Source: Paenibacillus illinoisensis NBRC 15959 (GTDB lineage Bacteria > Bacillota > Bacilli > Paenibacillales > Paenibacillaceae). Taken from it: DNA of 64,000 nucleotides. Below are positions 1-8,765 of this stretch, in pieces (position 1 is the first letter of the stretch; every line of letters begins with the position of its first letter). The notes beneath the pieces were generated by a model, which saw only the letters and a program-made list of their open reading frames with translations, had not been told where the DNA came from and did no database searches. The stretch lies in assembly GCF_004000925.1 (NCBI RefSeq), contig NZ_BIME01000013.1:106993-170992 (forward strand). Direction: 5' to 3'. The position numbers were made by a program, and so were the translations under genes.

Positions 1-1572
1 TTCATAAACGGAGGTAAATGCGCCTGTTCCTGTTAAAATCGGAGCGAACCATGTTGATGGCCAAGTCGGATCCGTCCGCTGGTCCAGCGTATTATGCACT
101 TCATCAGGCAGATCCACGGTGTAACCTTGCGCGAGCTGCAGTACAGGACCAAGACCCTTAACCAGATTGAGACGTGTCATCGTGACGGGCATCCCGCCTT
201 TGGTCAGGAAGTCAGCGGAGTAACCGCCCCCCCTGAAATATTCGACTGAGGCAGGTCTCCATGATGTCGACTGCAGGCAGGTCTGAACTTCTTCATCTGT
301 AATTTCCCAGAAAGGCTTCAGAGCAGGATTACCGTCTCTGGATTGCTGTCCAGTACCGTCAAGTGCCGCGGAACCTGAATTGATCAAGTGGAGAATTCCG
401 TCTTTCGCTTTTCCCTCCAATTGATGTCCTGTTACACGTGCTACCGAGTCCGGACTCCAATACGTACGTACATCTGCAAAAATCTGGGCTGTATGAGTGA
501 GCAGTGAGCCGAACAGCATGGACACACCATTCAGGCTGTCATTTTCTGTGGCCACCAGATAAGGGGAGCGTTTGCCATTCCAGTCAAAGGATGAATTCAG
601 GATCGACTCCAGGAAATCGCCATTAGGCGAATGATCCGTCCACTGCCGCTGACCCTGGAAGCCGGATACAATCGCGTGATGACCCATCGATTCTTCTGTA
701 AAACCGAGTTCTGCCAATCTCGGATTGCCTGCCATCAGATCACGTACAATCTGAGTCATTTTCACAACAGTTTCCCATTCATACTCTTTCCGCTTGCGAT
801 CTGTTTGCAGATGAGGTGGGTTGTTATCCGGCCCTTCTATGCAATTTTCTTTCACCCAAGCCAGTGCCAACTTATACTCTTCCGGATCATAGATTTCTTC
901 CTCAATCCGCCGGGTCAGCTCGCTCATGTCCACATATTCGTTTCTCATGCCGAGATATTCCTGAAAAAAGGAATCGTTCACAATGGATCCGGCAATCCCC
1001 ATGGATACCGAGCCAATGGACAGATAAGCCCGCCCCTTCATCGTAGCGGCTGCAAGACCCGCCCGGCTGAAGCGAAGCAATTTCTCACGGACGTCATCTG
1101 GAATGGTCGTATCCCCGCCATCCTGAACATCCTCCCCATAGATTCCGAACGCCGGAATCCCCTTCTGAGCATGGGCAGAGAGTACGGCTGCCAGATAGAC
1201 TGCGCCAGGCCGTTCCGTACCGTTAAAACCCCAGATGGCCGTAGGTATGGATGGAGACATATCCATCGTTTCCGTACCATAACACCAGCATGGAGTAACC
1301 GTAATGGTGACACCAACATTCGAACGATTGAACAGCTCTGCCGCCGCAGCTGCTTCGGCTACACCGCCAATGCAGGATTCGGCAACGACGCATTCGACCG
1401 GGGAGCCGTCCGGATAACGAAGTTCTGCCGTAAGCAGCTCAGCTACTGATGTTGCCATTCGCATCGTTTGTTCCTCCAGGGATTCACGTACTCCCTTGCG
1501 TCTGCCATCAATGGTGGGACGAATACCAATCTTGGGAAAAGCCTGTTTATAACGGTAATCCTGATGTGTCAT
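1..1572 (-). CDS. fucI: L-fucose isomerase, 3' part cut by window edge
   Basis: The first 524 codons of a minus-strand gene run off the left edge of the window. The translation (starting MTHQDYRYNG) reads as the L-fucose/D-arabinose isomerase family, a cytoplasmic Mn-dependent aldose-ketose isomerase that converts L-fucose to L-fuculose. Full-length family members have about 590-600 residues, so roughly 70 C-terminal residues are missing here. The ATG at 1572 sits 8 bases after a strong AAGGAGGAC ribosome site (about 1581-1589). The gene diverges from a LacI-type regulator, which fits a locally controlled sugar operon whose other genes would lie left of the window. A cre-like site upstream suggests CcpA repression. 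The family call is from sequence recognition and the product is fairly certain; the true in vivo aldose (fucose or arabinose) is not. Confidence 0.88.
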   Translation of the reverse strand, partial: MTHQDYRYKQAFPKIGIRPTIDGRRKGVRESLEEQTMRMATSVAELLTAELRYPDGSPVECVVAESCIGGVAEAAAAAELFNRSNVGVTITVTPCWCYGTETMDMSPSIPTAIWGFNGTERPGAVYLAAVLSAHAQKGIPAFGIYGEDVQDGGDTTIPDDVREKLLRFSRAGLAAATMKGRAYLSIGSVSMGIAGSIVNDSFFQEYLGMRNEYVDMSELTRRIEEEIYDPEEYKLALAWVKENCIEGPDNNPPHLQTDRKRKEYEWETVVKMTQIVRDLMAGNPRLAELGFTEESMGHHAIVSGFQGQRQWTDHSPNGDFLESILNSSFDWNGKRSPYLVATENDSLNGVSMLFGSLLTHTAQIFADVRTYWSPDSVARVTGHQLEGKAKDGILHLINSGSAALDGTGQQSRDGNPALKPFWEITDEEVQTCLQSTSWRPASVEYFRGGGYSADFLTKGGMPVTMTRLNLVKGLGPVLQLAQGYTVDLPDEVHNTLDQRTDPTWPSTWFAPILTGTGAFTSVYE

Positions 1573-1722
1573 ACTAAAACGTCCTCCTTCAAGTGGTTTC
1601 TGGATAGGTACGAATTGATTTCACGTTTGTCTTTCAGGATGCAGTTAAAGCGGTCAGACCATGACGATATAATCCCGATACCCATTGGTGCGCCTGTCCT
1701 GGACAAGAGAGAAACTTATTGA

Positions 1723-1738
1723 ATGAATGCGTTTACAA
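1723..1738 (-). promoter_or_regulatory. cre-like catabolite control site upstream of fucI
   Basis: Read on the minus strand the 16 bases TTGTAAACGCATTCAT fit the Gram-positive cre consensus WTGNNARCGNWWWCAW at every position. The site lies 150 bases upstream of the fucI start, so it would be a roadblock or promoter-proximal CcpA site. No experiment supports it here; the evidence is match plus position. Confidence 0.55.
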
Positions 1739-1877
1739 ATTAAAATTGAACAAGAGTCCACTTTATGTATGGATCACCATGATGCAGTCCTGTCTCTCTG
1801 CAGGAACGGATGTATAAAGCAAAAAAAGAATGAATACTGTGAAAGGATTTGCTGAAAAATGGTTCGTTTTTCACTTT

Positions 1878-1893
1878 GGGTTATCGGTAACCC
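1878..1893. promoter_or_regulatory. LacI-family operator candidate between fucI and its divergent regulator
   Basis: GGGTTATCGGTAACCC is a 16-base palindrome with one mismatch and a central CG, the usual form of a LacI/GalR-family operator. It lies 82 bases before the regulator start and about 300 bases before fucI, so it could control the regulator itself and the sugar genes. The rest of the 1573-1975 intergenic stretch holds the cre-like site; I see no other gene there. Confidence 0.5.
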
Positions 1894-1975
1894 TAACATA
1901 GCACGCGCCCATATTGCTGTCAATCGGCATTATCCTATAGAATGGTAAGACTATGTTATGAGAGGTTAGATTCTA

Positions 1976-3004
1976 TTGATCACGATTTATGATATTGCCA
2001 AGAAAGCCAATGTTTCTGCCATGACGGTCTCCAAAGTGATTAATCAAACAGGTCGCATCAGCACGGCCACCAGGGAACGCGTACAGCAGGTTATTGATGA
2101 ACTCGGGTATATCCCCAATTCGAATGCACGCAGCCTTGTACTTCAGCGAACACAGATGTTATCTCTGCTGATTACCGATATCACCAATCCATTTTATACG
2201 ACACTCGCACGCGGAGCCGAGGATGCAGCTAACGCTCGTGGATATCGTCTGTTGTTCGGGAATAGTGATGAAGATTACAACAAGGAGAAGAACTATGTGG
2301 AGACGATTCTGTCAACGCGTGTAGACGGAGTCCTGTTTGCCCCTGCGGGCGACCGTTCCCTCGATCATCTGCAGCAGTTACATGAGAGGAACATCCCGTT
2401 TGTGATCTTGGATAGGACAGTACCAGGGATCACATCGGATGTCATTGCGGGGGACAGTCGGCAAGGTGCACTTCTATTGATCCGATATCTGACGGAACTG
2501 GGTCACCGCCGCATTGCACTCGTTAACGGCTCTTCCGAGGTTTCTACGGCAAGATTACGTGAAGAGGGCTTTGCTGAGGGGTTACGTGAAGCAGGAGTTA
2601 AGGTTGATCCGAAGCTTGTCCTTCGGACGGGCTATCGTGATTTCAGTGATGAGGCTGGAATGGAACAGTTACTTATGCAGCCGGATAAGCCAACGGCTAT
2701 TTTTGCAGCGAATAATATGCTCGCAATTGGGGTCATTCGTCTGCTGCGTAAAAGAGGGCTGCGTGTACCGGAAGATATCTCCGTCGTTTGTTTTGACGAT
2801 CTGGATCTGGCTTCCGCTTTTGATCCTTTCCTCACTGTAGCAGCGCAGCCTGCCTATGATTTTGGAGCCAAAGGCATGCATATGCTAATCGACAGAATTG
2901 AAGGAACCGCACCGACTGATCCGCAAACGGTCATTCTCCCATCCGAACTGCGTATCCGTGCTTCAGCTTCCGTACCATTAGGGCAATCGAAACCATTGGG
3001 ATAA
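1976..3004 (+). CDS. LacI/GalR-family transcriptional regulator
   Basis: A 342-residue repressor with an N-terminal LacI helix-turn-helix (residues 2-50, IYDIAKKANVSAMTVSKVIN) followed by a periplasmic-binding-protein-like sugar sensor domain (about 58-330). The start is a TTG at 1976: the only in-frame upstream ATG (1958) runs straight into a stop, and AGAGG lies at 1961-1965. It faces away from fucI across a 400-base gap with an operator-like palindrome, so it is probably the local repressor of the fucose-type genes and of itself. The ligand cannot be read from sequence. A bidirectional terminator follows the stop. Confidence 0.85.
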   Translation: MITIYDIAKKANVSAMTVSKVINQTGRISTATRERVQQVIDELGYIPNSNARSLVLQRTQMLSLLITDITNPFYTTLARGAEDAANARGYRLLFGNSDEDYNKEKNYVETILSTRVDGVLFAPAGDRSLDHLQQLHERNIPFVILDRTVPGITSDVIAGDSRQGALLLIRYLTELGHRRIALVNGSSEVSTARLREEGFAEGLREAGVKVDPKLVLRTGYRDFSDEAGMEQLLMQPDKPTAIFAANNMLAIGVIRLLRKRGLRVPEDISVVCFDDLDLASAFDPFLTVAAQPAYDFGAKGMHMLIDRIEGTAPTDPQTVILPSELRIRASASVPLGQSKPLG

Positions 3005-3046
3005 TGATAGGATTCGTATGTCTGGATTTAAAGTAGTATAAAAAAT

Positions 3047-3084
3047 ACAGGACGCCAAGGAGTTACTCACTCCCAGCGTCCTGT
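3047..3084. terminator. Bidirectional intrinsic terminator
   Basis: A 9-base perfect stem (ACAGGACGC with GCGTCCTGT) and an inner GGAGT/ACTCC stem, flanked by A-runs on the left and TTTT on the right. It lies between the converging LacI regulator and the SDR gene and can end both transcripts. Confidence 0.8.
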
Positions 3085-3110
3085 TTTACCTTTATGCTTA
3101 TTTACCAAAT

Positions 3111-4004
3111 TTAACCTTCGGATTGCAGCGCCAGTGCCACTTCACGTACGAGACCCGGAAACCAGTCCATCAGTGCTTCAAAGGTATATCCGGCCTGCTC
3201 TGCCTTGGTTGTATCCATCGTCCATGATTCCGAGATACCGAAGGGCGACATATCCTCCTGAACGGTTTCGCGTAACACTTGGGACTGCATGCCTGTGACT
3301 GTCTCAATCAGATTCATCATGGCAGACAGCGTAATCGAGCCTTTCGAAGCGGCGTTCACAGGTCCGGTAATCGACGAATGCCCTAACCAGGCGAGAAATC
3401 TGGCTGCTTCCGTGGAATTGATAAATCCAATCTCGGCGTCCGGATTCGGCATGCCGATCGGCTTTCCTTTTTGCACATGTTCAATATGAAAATGCAGTCT
3501 TCTCGTGTAGTCGTCTATTCCAAGTACAATTGGAATTCTCATCGCCACGACCGGGAAACTCGCTTCCTGAAAAAACACAGCCTCCGCTAGCCGCTTGCCC
3601 TCTCCATAGGAGAAGTCCTCGTGGCTACCGTATTGCACGGGATACGTGTACGGATCAAAATCCTCTTCCGTGAATCCCGGTTTGGGATCGCCGTAAACGG
3701 ATAGCGTTGATGTAAGTACATATCTTTGGGTACGTCCCGCAAAAGCCTCACACGCCGACTTCGCCGCATTCGGTGAGTAACAGATGTTATCATACACCAC
3801 ATCCCACTGGTCAATCTGTGCCACTTCAGCTAGAGATTGCGGATCCTCCCGATCCATCTTGATCCGGTTCACTTCCGGCCCGAAGTCCACGTTCGTTTTG
3901 CCGCGCGTCGCAACGGTAATTTGCGATTTTCCTTCCCACAGCAAATGATCGACCAGACGTTTGCCGAAAAAGCGCGTCCCGCCAAGAATGAGTACCTTTT
4001 TCAT
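3111..4004 (-). CDS. NAD-dependent epimerase/dehydratase (extended SDR)
   Basis: A 297-residue extended short-chain dehydrogenase. The N-terminal Rossmann motif GGTRFFGKR (residues 8-16) replaces the classical GxxGxxG and is common in sugar-nucleotide epimerase-like proteins. A YxxxK pair is visible in YGEGKRLAEA near the middle. ATG 4004 follows a TAGGAGGTC ribosome site. It has its own promoter (4041-4070) and a terminator after the stop, so it appears to be monocistronic. The substrate is unknown; the fold resembles small NAD(P)-binding sugar epimerases, but no nucleotide-sugar context surrounds it. Confidence 0.75.
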   Translation of the reverse strand: MKKVLILGGTRFFGKRLVDHLLWEGKSQITVATRGKTNVDFGPEVNRIKMDREDPQSLAEVAQIDQWDVVYDNICYSPNAAKSACEAFAGRTQRYVLTSTLSVYGDPKPGFTEEDFDPYTYPVQYGSHEDFSYGEGKRLAEAVFFQEASFPVVAMRIPIVLGIDDYTRRLHFHIEHVQKGKPIGMPNPDAEIGFINSTEAARFLAWLGHSSITGPVNAASKGSITLSAMMNLIETVTGMQSQVLRETVQEDMSPFGISESWTMDTTKAEQAGYTFEALMDWFPGLVREVALALQSEG

Positions 4005-4040
4005 CCGATAGACCTCCTACCCTCTTCTGGTGTTTCGTAT

Positions 4041-4070
4041 ATTATAGCGAGGTTTGCAGTATTACAACAA
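4041..4070 (-). promoter_or_regulatory. Sigma-A promoter of the SDR epimerase gene
   Basis: Minus strand: TTGTTG (4065-4070), 18-base spacer, TATAAT (4041-4046). It is placed about 40 bases upstream of the start codon and reads toward the epimerase gene. Confidence 0.6.
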
Positions 4071-4134
4071 ATATACCCCGTAACGCAACAGTTAACCTGT
4101 GTTTCAAGGATGGAAAGGGCTGTTATCACATCAC

Positions 4135-4857
4135 TCAGGATTCAGGTTTTGTAATTTTGAGTATCGTATGGGCTCCTTGCTGAAATTCATACGTCGTGCT
4201 GACTTCTGTAACACTGAATCCAAGGTTCTTCAGAAAGGACTGGATCTCGTCCATATGTTCATAACGTTTACCAGACAGATCGACTATAGGGAAAATCCGC
4301 AGCTCCTGTCTTGTTACGCGCAGCAATTCAAGAATGGTTCGCTCATGGAAGCTGAAGTCTAATCGATCTGCATACGTAAACAGAAAATGCGCAGATAACG
4401 TCATATCGAATTGTTCGTCAGTGAAAGGCAGCACGGGAAGCTCTGCATAGACATACTGCAAGGGAAAGCTCCTCATATCTGCCGTACAATCCCGAAGTGC
4501 ACTCATTCTTGCTTGCTTCAAGCCATCCATTGAACCGAAATAGTCCCATTTGTATCTGTCACGCACCTGTTCCAATTGCTCGATGGTATGTTCGACGTCT
4601 TGCTGCCCTTTCAGTTCCAATTTGTCGATTTCGTGTTCGTATGCAATATCTGCTGCCATGGAATTTACGCCATGCCTGCGGGCAAGGCTGCTGAATGAAC
4701 AAGCCCCACCCGGACAATCCAGAATGGATCTGCCACGGAGATCTTCTGCTGAAAGGTTGAACATTGACATATATTCCTCATACGTTCGTCCAATAAAAAT
4801 AATCTTCTCCAGTTCAAGACCTAGACTCTTGTTCTGTTGCTGCTCTTCTCTACTCAT
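4135..4857 (-). CDS. SAM-dependent methyltransferase-like protein
   Basis: A 240-residue cytoplasmic protein with a methyltransferase-like Rossmann layout: motif I is ILDCPGGACSFSS (about residues 44-56), followed by a helix-rich insert, then LPFTDEQFDMTLSAHFLF (about 140-157), which resembles motif IV, and a C-terminal strand pair. The substrate is not recognisable. The gene starts 30 bases after the upstream Gfo/Idh gene stops, so the two are probably cotranscribed. The ribosome site is weak (GAGACGAG just before ATG 4857), suggesting low expression or coupling to the upstream gene. Confidence 0.6.
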   Translation of the reverse strand: MSREEQQQNKSLGLELEKIIFIGRTYEEYMSMFNLSAEDLRGRSILDCPGGACSFSSLARRHGVNSMAADIAYEHEIDKLELKGQQDVEHTIEQLEQVRDRYKWDYFGSMDGLKQARMSALRDCTADMRSFPLQYVYAELPVLPFTDEQFDMTLSAHFLFTYADRLDFSFHERTILELLRVTRQELRIFPIVDLSGKRYEHMDEIQSFLKNLGFSVTEVSTTYEFQQGAHTILKITKPES

Positions 4858-4887
4858 CTCGTCTCAGCTCACTTTCCTGTTATTCCA

Positions 4888-5868
4888 TTAATCGTTCGGG
4901 AAAACCAGACCAATCTGCTTGCGGATTTGATCCATGACCTGCATCGTTTCATAGGAACGTTCATAGCTGTTCTGCTCGGATTCCTGTTTCCCCTGCTGAA
5001 CGAGGTTAACGAATTCCTCCACCTCGTAATACATGGCTGGATAGGTCTGCTCGGCTGTCAACAGTTCAACCGTACCGTCATTGTATCGTATTTCCGCATG
5101 TTCGGGGGATCCGATTTTATCAATGATAATGCTGCCGCGCTCTCCCATAATTTCACTTGGCACATGAGAGTTGGAGATCTTGGAGTAAGTCACCACGGCT
5201 TCCATCCCATCGTAGCCAAGAAGTACACTGCCCTGTCCGTCGACACCTGAATCCAGCATGATGGCCTGAGCTTGAACCTGATTTGGTGCACCAAACAAGG
5301 TGATTAGCGGGTACAGACAGTACACCCCAAGATCCATTAATGCGCCGTTTGCAAATTCTGGCTTGAATGCATTGAGCACAACTCCCTCTTTGTACTTGTC
5401 GTAACGGGATGAATACTGACAGTACCCCGCGATATATTTGCGCACAGGTCCAATTTTGTGCAGGTGGGCCTGTACCATTTTGAAGGTGGGAGCCAGCGTT
5501 GACTTCATCGCTTCCATTAGCAAAACGTTGTTATCGCGAGCTGTGTTAATCACATGAGAAACCTCTGCAGCATTGGCTGCAAGTGGCTTTTCGCATAATA
5601 CATGCTTGCCGTTTCTCAGAAACAGCGCCGTCTGATCAGCATGGTATGTATTGGGTGTAGCAATATAGACCGCATCAATCGTGTCACTCGCTGCCATCTC
5701 CTCCAGGTCAGTGAATCGATGCTTGGCGTTATATTGATCTGCAAATGCATTCGCCTTGTCCTCTGTCCGTGAGTAGACAGCTGTTAATTCGAATCCCTTC
5801 ACATGTGCTGCAGCTTCAAGAAGCCGTTCTGTAATCCAGTTAGTACCTACAACTCCGAAACGAACCAT
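4888..5868 (-). CDS. Gfo/Idh/MocA family NAD(P)-dependent oxidoreductase
   Basis: A 326-residue dehydrogenase with an N-terminal Rossmann domain (VVGTNWITERLLEAA at residues 6-20) and the family motif CEKPLA near residue 95, where the lysine takes part in catalysis. The C-terminal part is the alpha/beta substrate domain. Members oxidise or reduce sugars, inositols or related polyols; the substrate is not evident. It is the promoter-proximal gene of a likely two-gene unit with the methyltransferase-like gene. It is unusually short for the family and resembles the YulF/YrbE-type minimal members rather than the 360-390-residue ones further along. Confidence 0.8.
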   Translation of the reverse strand: MVRFGVVGTNWITERLLEAAAHVKGFELTAVYSRTEDKANAFADQYNAKHRFTDLEEMAASDTIDAVYIATPNTYHADQTALFLRNGKHVLCEKPLAANAAEVSHVINTARDNNVLLMEAMKSTLAPTFKMVQAHLHKIGPVRKYIAGYCQYSSRYDKYKEGVVLNAFKPEFANGALMDLGVYCLYPLITLFGAPNQVQAQAIMLDSGVDGQGSVLLGYDGMEAVVTYSKISNSHVPSEIMGERGSIIIDKIGSPEHAEIRYNDGTVELLTAEQTYPAMYYEVEEFVNLVQQGKQESEQNSYERSYETMQVMDQIRKQIGLVFPND

Positions 5869-6001
5869 TATTACCTACCTCTTTCGTGAATGAATTTCGC
5901 ATGTACATCATCCTGCTCATTGTAGCATATTTCATTCCCTTGTACGGAAAGGATAGTCGTCTGCTTGCCATTGAGATCTTGCTATTTCATGCGAGAGTTG
6001 G

Positions 6002-6029
6002 TTGAACATCTTTCGTACAAGGGTATAAT
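6002..6029 (+). promoter_or_regulatory. Sigma-A promoter of adaA
   Basis: TTGAAC (6002-6007), 16-base spacer, TATAAT (6024-6029). It sits 20 bases upstream of ATG 6049 and inside the longer possible reading frame, which rules out the upstream start codons of that frame. Confidence 0.7.
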
Positions 6030-6048
6030 GTGTCGTGAGGTGATCCCT

Positions 6049-6633
6049 ATGAAGCTTCGGGATAAACAAGAGTTTCCTTCTTTTTCATTAGATGAAACGC
6101 AATGGACTGCCATTATCAGCAATGATGCCTCCTATGACGGGAAATTTTATTATGGTGTCAGGACGACAGGTATTTTTTGCCGACCTTCATGCAAATCCAA
6201 AGATCCGAAATACGAAAATGTACTGGGTTTCCATCATCCTGAAGATGCACTGGCACAAGGATTCAGACCATGCAAACGCTGCAAACCTACAGGACAGCGT
6301 GTTCCTGATCAGGAATGGATTTCCGTTGTAACGAATTACATTAACCATCATTATTCAGAATCTCTTACTCTGGATATTCTTGCCCAGATCAGCCATGGTA
6401 GCCCGTATCATCTGCATCGTGTCTTCAAGCGGATTACGGGCATAACTCCGGTGCAATATATTCAGAACACACGGATGACCGAAGCGAAAAAATTGCTTGT
6501 GAGTACTTCACTCTCGATTTCAGATATCGGTCGCCAAGTAGGCATAACTAATCCTGCCTATTTCAGTGCCGTGTTTCGCAAGCTTACAGGGCAGACACCT
6601 GCTCATTACCGGGAACAGGAGCAACACCAATGA
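6049..6633 (+). CDS. adaA: AdaA-type methyltransferase/transcription activator (Ada zinc domain + AraC HTH)
   Basis: A 194-residue protein with an N-terminal Ada metal-binding domain carrying all four cysteines (C44, C48, C75, C78) and a C-terminal AraC-type double helix-turn-helix (about residues 95-190). In B. subtilis AdaA the first cysteine accepts a methyl group from DNA methylphosphotriesters, after which the protein activates alkylation repair genes. The start was set at ATG 6049 because GAGGTG lies just upstream and a promoter occupies the longer frame. The stop overlaps the next ATG (ATGA), so it is translationally coupled to a radical SAM gene rather than to the usual adaB O6-methylguanine methyltransferase. 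Confidence 0.85.
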   Translation: MKLRDKQEFPSFSLDETQWTAIISNDASYDGKFYYGVRTTGIFCRPSCKSKDPKYENVLGFHHPEDALAQGFRPCKRCKPTGQRVPDQEWISVVTNYINHHYSESLTLDILAQISHGSPYHLHRVFKRITGITPVQYIQNTRMTEAKKLLVSTSLSISDIGRQVGITNPAYFSAVFRKLTGQTPAHYREQEQHQ

Positions 6634-7451
6634 AGAAGACCCAATATTTATATAAATCACCAAAGACTCTGTTGAACAAAGGGACCGGTTTCCTTAACGG
6701 ATATACTCACACGCTAAATCCCTATACAGGATGTGCCTTTGGATGCTCTTACTGTTACGTCAGGCAAATGCCCGTTTCTTTATTCCGCAAGCAGGATTGG
6801 GGAAGCTGGGTTGATGTGAAGCAGGAAGCTGCCAGCGTACTTGCCAAAGAGTTGAAACGTGCACGCTCCAAAGGTAAAGTCACCATCTTTATGTCATCCA
6901 GTACCGATCCATATCAGCCTGTCGAATATAAGGAGCAAATTACCCGTTCACTGCTCGAAGTGATGATACAGCATCCTCCGGATTTCATTCTGGTTCAAAC
7001 CCGCAGTCCTCTCGTTACACGGGATATGGACCTGCTGCAGCAATTAGGTGACCGTGTGCGTGTCAGCATGACGATTGAGACGTATCGGGATGATATTCGC
7101 AAACACTTTAGTCCGGCTGCACCACCCATTCCCGGTAGATTACATGCAATGGAAAAACTAAGGGATGCAGGTATAGCTACTCAGGTTGCGATTGCCCCTG
7201 TACTTCCGAGCAGCGATAACTTTCCTTCCCTCCTTCGGCCTCTGGTTCAGCGTGTATGTATCGATGATTACTTCATGGGCGATGGCAGTCAAGGGAAACG
7301 CACGCGCAGATTGGGCATGGAGTCGCTCTATCAGGAGTTAGGCGTAGAAGACTGGTATCAACCTGAGGCCTATCAGATCGTCGAGGAACGGATGAGAGAG
7401 CATTTTGCGGAACATGAGATCTGGATCAGTCAGGCAGGATTTGAGCCTTAA
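6630..7451 (+). CDS. Spore-photoproduct-lyase-like radical SAM protein
   Basis: A 273-residue radical SAM enzyme. The cluster-binding motif CAFGCSYC (CxxxCxxC, near residues 33-40) and the segment FMSSSTDPYQPVE are typical of the SPL/Rv2578c group related to spore photoproduct lyase. It is shorter than true SplB (about 340 residues) and its substrate is not established. ATG 6630 overlaps the adaA stop and AGGAG precedes it by 8 bases. Pairing with adaA suggests a role in nucleic acid damage repair, which is inference from context. A hairpin terminator follows. Confidence 0.72.
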   Translation: MKKTQYLYKSPKTLLNKGTGFLNGYTHTLNPYTGCAFGCSYCYVRQMPVSLFRKQDWGSWVDVKQEAASVLAKELKRARSKGKVTIFMSSSTDPYQPVEYKEQITRSLLEVMIQHPPDFILVQTRSPLVTRDMDLLQQLGDRVRVSMTIETYRDDIRKHFSPAAPPIPGRLHAMEKLRDAGIATQVAIAPVLPSSDNFPSLLRPLVQRVCIDDYFMGDGSQGKRTRRLGMESLYQELGVEDWYQPEAYQIVEERMREHFAEHEIWISQAGFEP

Positions 7452-7494
7452 ATGTGGTTTATACGATCAATTTGTAAGATCAAAACAAACGAAG

Positions 7495-7525
7495 AGCCCT
7501 GCTTCCTTAAGCGGAAGACAGGGCT
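7495..7525. terminator. Hairpin terminator between converging units
   Basis: AGCCCTG (7495-7501) pairs with CAGGGCT (7519-7525), and the inner CTTCC pairs with GGAAG. The T-tracts are interrupted on both sides, so strength is uncertain. It separates the adaA operon from the converging Gfo/Idh gene. Confidence 0.6.
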
Positions 7526-7559
7526 GCTTGTATTTGTATTAGCATGCTGCATATAAAAA

Positions 7560-8666
7560 TTATTGATCAAGGCTATATAGTGCCAAACCTTCTGGCAGAG
7601 CAGAAGGACGCTGACAGGTGCTTCTCATTTTATAGAAAGTCTGCTCATCGGAAGAGTCATGGAATGCCCACATCGCTTCAAGAACATGGTAGGCAAGCTC
7701 TCCGCTCGCTCGGTGAGCGCGGCCGCTGTTAGCAGCATACGCCATATCAGCTACACCAATCCCGCGTGTATTTTCCTGATAGCCCGGAAGAAGAGGTACC
7801 TCCGTCCACTCCTGTTCACCCAGCAAACGGTAACGTACAGGGCCGCCAAATGTGTTAGGATCGGGTACCTGCAGCGTGCCGTGCGTGCCATAGATCTCAA
7901 TCGGTGGCAGTGTGCTTCCCCCAAAAACATCAAAGCTCGTAATCAGCGTGCCAATGGCACCTTGCTCGAACTGCAATAGTCCTGCCACATGCGTTGGAAT
8001 ATCAACGGGGATGGTCTGCCCTCTCTTTTTCTCACTTGTGATTGTACGCTCTTCCATCGCTTTGCCTGTCATGCCAGCAATGGAGCTGATCGGACCCAGC
8101 AGCTGCACTAATGCTGTCAGATAGTAAGGCCCCATATCGAACATCGGTCCGCCGCCTGAAGCGTAGTAGAATTCCGGATCAGGATGCCAGTGTTCATGCC
8201 CTCGGCTCATCATGAAAGCCGTAGCAGCTACAGGTTTGCCAATAACGCCATCTTCAACCAGTTTGAGTGAGGTCTGAATGCCTGATCCGAAGAAAGTTTC
8301 AGGTGCGCAGCCTACCAGCAATCCTTTGCGCTTGGCTGTTTCCAGAACAGCCTGCCCTTCCTCGCGTGTAACGGCGAGTGGTTTTTCGACGTAGACGTGT
8401 TTTCCCGCTTCAAGAGAGCGTAAACATACATCTGCGTGGACAGCAGGAATCGTTAAATTGATGATCAGTTCAATCTCTGGATTGGCCAACATCTCATCAA
8501 CCGTGTATACATTCGGAACGTTATAGGCTGCTGCCTGCTCTTCAGCCCTCTTGCGGTCAATATCCGCCACGGCAACCAGATCTAAGATTTCGAATCGGTG
8601 ACAGTTTTCCATATAAATACTGCTGATTTTACCACAGCCAATAATGCCTACTTTCATTGTTTTCAT
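7560..8666 (-). CDS. Gfo/Idh/MocA family oxidoreductase (last gene of lacI-gfo-thuA-gfo unit)
   Basis: A 368-residue NAD(P)-dependent oxidoreductase. The Rossmann motif GIIGCGKIS (residues 7-15) is at the N-terminus and VEKPLAV near residue 94 carries the family lysine. ATG 8666 lies 10 bases after AAGGGAG. It is the third structural gene after the LacI regulator, with ThuA directly upstream (gap about 100 bases). Two distinct Gfo/Idh enzymes around a ThuA protein suggest stepwise oxidation and reduction of one sugar or cyclitol. The substrate is unknown. Confidence 0.8.
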   Translation of the reverse strand: MKTMKVGIIGCGKISSIYMENCHRFEILDLVAVADIDRKRAEEQAAAYNVPNVYTVDEMLANPEIELIINLTIPAVHADVCLRSLEAGKHVYVEKPLAVTREEGQAVLETAKRKGLLVGCAPETFFGSGIQTSLKLVEDGVIGKPVAATAFMMSRGHEHWHPDPEFYYASGGGPMFDMGPYYLTALVQLLGPISSIAGMTGKAMEERTITSEKKRGQTIPVDIPTHVAGLLQFEQGAIGTLITSFDVFGGSTLPPIEIYGTHGTLQVPDPNTFGGPVRYRLLGEQEWTEVPLLPGYQENTRGIGVADMAYAANSGRAHRASGELAYHVLEAMWAFHDSSDEQTFYKMRSTCQRPSALPEGLALYSLDQ

Positions 8667-8765
8667 GCAGGTGGGCTCCCTTCAAACGGATCGGAATTGT
8701 GGAATGCTGGTCAAGATTTGCTCATGTACGTATGTCCCTTGGTTTATCACAAAAAGTAACGGAAA

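Noticed and set aside
631..1449. 272-codon open frame on the plus strand
   Set aside because: It is antisense to fucI, which covers 1-1572 in the other direction; its translation is rich in His, Arg and Cys as shadow frames usually are.
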